This document shows, one piece after another, positions 60,360 to 64,000 of a DNA stretch of 64,000 nucleotides. The number at the start of each line of letters is the position of its first letter. Position 1 is the stretch's first letter. This DNA comes from Pyrobaculum sp. WP30 (lineage in GTDB: Archaea > Thermoproteota > Thermoprotei > Thermoproteales > Thermoproteaceae), in the NCBI GenBank assembly GCA_001189275.1, contig CP012158.1, positions 434,001 through 498,000 on the forward strand, given 5' to 3'. Below the pieces are notes generated by a model. That model ran no database searches. It worked only from the letters and a program-made list of their open reading frames with translations, and was not told where the DNA came from. Made by a program: the position numbers and the translations under genes.

Positions 60360-60503
60360 TGCGGTATGGACTATCGGCTGGGTGCCCGAGCCAGGTCAAA
60401 GGGGCAGGTAGGGGCATCAAGCCACTGGCTATGCTTAAGACCCTGTGGCGTAGGCCCGCGTGGGTTCAGGCGACGCCGCCTCCGAATCCCACCCCCGCAT
60501 CCA
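60360..60503 (+). tRNA. tRNA-Leu (anticodon TAA), apparently with three introns
   Basis: The core GGTGCCCGAGCCAGGTCAAA is typical of archaeal tRNA-Leu. The anticodon arm CAGG+G CTTAAGA CCCTG forms only if 24 bases (60409-60432) are removed at 30/31. The T-arm GTGGG TTC+GAAT CCCAC forms if 16 bases (60468-60483) are removed after C56. The 3' acceptor strand CCCCGCA pairs with TGCGG+GG only if 16 bases (about 60365-60380) are removed from the acceptor stem. The mature length would then be 88 bases with CCA, normal for Leu. Doubts are the U1-A72 pair, the T at 73, and the unproven acceptor intron; a defective gene is possible. Confidence 0.58.
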
Positions 60504-61964
60504 CGTGGACATCTCCATCGCCGTCATCGCGGCCGAAACGGCGGGCTTAATTGTGTCCGGTCTCGGCGGGATCGGCCCTCATGCACGCCCCCATCCTGCG
60601 GCGCGATTGCCGAGGCCGGCGTCCCCGACGCGCGGACGCGATCCAGGCGGTCGGGCCTACTGCGCCGGCCGGCTCGGCCTCACCCGCCGGCGTGAGCCGG
60701 CGAGTCCCTCCTGGTGGGGACTTGAGATCGGTAGATGGAATCGTTTCCCGTGACTATGTAGGACACGGCCACGGCGATCACAGCAGCCGGGAGTAGTTGA
60801 AAGCTTCCCGTCATCTCGACGACCATTACGGTCACAGATAGGGGGGCCTTGGCGGCTCCGCCGAACAGAGCGGCCATCCCGACGATCACGAAGGGGGCTA
60901 TTGACGGCGCCAGCTGGGGGAAGGCCAAGTGGAACAGCAACCCAAGACCCCCTCCCACGAAGGCCCCTATGAACAGACCCGGGGCGAACACGCCGCCGCT
61001 TCCTCCGGAGCCCACGGTCAGCCCAGTGGCCACTATCTTGAGGAAGGGCAACAGGGCGAGCAGATAGACCGCGGGCAGAGCCGACGGGAAGGAGTCGAGT
61101 CTCCCATATTCGAGGAGGCTTATCCAGCCGTAGCCTACGCCCATAACCTCGGGGGCCAGCAACGCTATCGCACCGGTCAAGAGCCCGCCCAACGCAGGCT
61201 TGAGGTAGGGAGGCACGCGGAGCCTCTTGAAGGCGTTATGTATGCCGTAGAACGCCCTTATGTAGAGCAGGCCCACCAGCCCCGCCGCGGCTCCCAGCAC
61301 GGCGTAGAGGGGGAGGGCCGCCGGGTTGAACGCCTCGGTGTAGTTGCCGAATATGGGGGCGAAGCCCACGACCGAGCCGAATATGGAGTAGCCGACCGCG
61401 GACGCCACGAGCGCGGGGTAGATCACCTCGACCTCCATGTCCCTCCTGTAGAGTATCTCGGCCGCCAGCAACGCTCCCCCTAGAGGGGCCTTGAATATAG
61501 CCCCTATCCCGGCGCCTATGCCAACGGCTACGGCGATCCGCCTATCCTCGGGAGAGAGGCCCAGGAGGTCGGCCACCATGGACCCCAGGCTCGCCGACAG
61601 TTGCGCTATCGGTCCCTCGCGCCCCGCACTTCCGCCGCTCCCTATGGTGACGGCAGAGGCCAACAGCTTTATGGGCGCAACCCTCCACCTAATCCTTCCC
61701 TGCCTGTAGTGGTAGGCGGCGATAGCGGCGTCGGTGCCGTGCCCCTCGGCCTCAGGCGCCAGGTAGTACACCAGAAGCCCCGCGATGGCTCCGCCCGCCG
61801 CCGTGATTAGAGGGATCAGATAATATCTGTCCGCGCTGAATTGATACTCCAAGGTCCCTCCCTCGCCGAGAGGCCTGGGCATCGAGAGGCCCGCCAGCCT
61901 CTCCAGGAAGAGGTATTCGGCCCCCCTCAGAGCGAAGTAGAAAGCCAGCGCCGAGAGGCCGGCC

Positions 61965-63770
<1,806 letters not shown>

Positions 63771-64000
63771 CTATTTGCCGCAGAGCTTCTCCGGCTTGGG
63801 CGGCGGAGGCGTGGGCAGGAGGTCGAGCTGAACCACATCGCTGACGGCGATAGCGCGGTAGAGGCGCTCTGCGCATTCGCCATCGCCGAGCTCTACGCCG
63901 AGCGCGACCACTGGGGGCGGCGTCTTGCCGAAATAGACCCCATATACCGTGAGGTAGGGCTGGGTGGTTGCCACCGCGAGGTAGTAAAGTCCGCTCAACC
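63771..64000 (-). CDS. Unknown protein, 5' end probably outside window
   Basis: The minus-strand frame ends with TAG at 63771-63773 and is open to the window edge. About 75 residues are visible, including YYLAVATTQPYLTVYGVYF and a Pro-rich tail (LLPTPPPPKPEKLCGK). A TTG at 63998 could be a start, but the frame probably continues beyond. I do not recognise the family. Confidence 0.5.
   Translation of the reverse strand, partial: LSGLYYLAVATTQPYLTVYGVYFGKTPPPVVALGVELGDGECAERLYRAIAVSDVVQLDLLPTPPPPKPEKLCGK

Overview
The window reads as chromosome of a hyperthermophilic crenarchaeon of the order Thermoproteales, most probably a Pyrobaculum or close relative. The grounds are archaeal-only genes (aIF2-beta, TmcA, A-type ATPase subunit I), two PaREP1-family genes, many GTG/TTG starts placed about 22-26 bases after a TATA-like box (leaderless transcripts), intron-containing tRNA genes with introns outside the anticodon loop, and a high-GC coding background. 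Species cannot be fixed from the sequence alone.

Layout. (1) 1-12.0 kb: a respiratory molybdoenzyme locus. It holds a TorD-like chaperone, Fe-S proteins, a four-cluster electron-transfer subunit, a cytochrome b-type anchor and a 1321-residue Tat-exported Mo-bisPGD catalytic subunit with a probable cysteine Mo ligand (polysulfide/tetrathionate/arsenate reductase group), plus a regulator, a P-loop-like helical-repeat protein and several unknown small genes. (2) 12-13.3 kb: gene remnants and a PaREP1 gene. (3) 13.6-18.1 kb: ATPase subunit I, then a cobalt/nickel ECF transporter (cbiM frameshifted, CbiN/PDGLE-like, cbiQ, cbiO). (4) 18.1-29.9 kb: CBS protein, DUF4143-type ATPase, two EamA permeases, MqnD-like enzyme, TmcA, NifX-like protein with a seven-histidine run, DUF255 thioredoxin-fold protein, CDGSH protein, aIF2-beta. 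(5) 29.9-36.6 kb: fatty-acid/acyl-CoA degradation (DUF35 protein next to a decayed thiolase, acyl-CoA dehydrogenase, acyl-CoA ligase, aldo/keto reductase, fused hydroxyacyl-CoA dehydrogenase/enoyl-CoA hydratase). (6) 36.6-39.9 kb: PaREP1, M42 peptidase, MscS channel, PhoU-like protein. (7) 40.0-48.8 kb: complete livFGMHK-type and pstBACS transport operons, all on the minus strand. (8) 48.8-60.7 kb: an accessory region with a second DUF4143 ATPase, a broken HepT/MntA toxin-antitoxin pair, an SRPBCC protein, an AT-richer island (two membrane proteins, a winged-helix protein, an OLD-like ATPase), homopolymer tracts, chimeric genes made by a 240-bp duplication, a split PD-(D/E)XK-like gene, and a divergent tRNA-Ser/tRNA-Leu pair. 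(9) 60.7-64 kb: ClC channel, TrpB2 and a gene running off the edge.

The most notable observations are the 239/240-identical duplication of the ClC-trpB junction, which built two chimeric ORFs; tRNA genes with several introns, including matching T-loop introns; four genes broken by apparent single-base indels, three of them in short C/G runs; the AT-rich membrane-protein/winged-helix cassette; and inverted repeats at the promoters of both DUF4143 ATPases. Start sites, intron borders and frameshift positions are read by eye and were not tested by any search.
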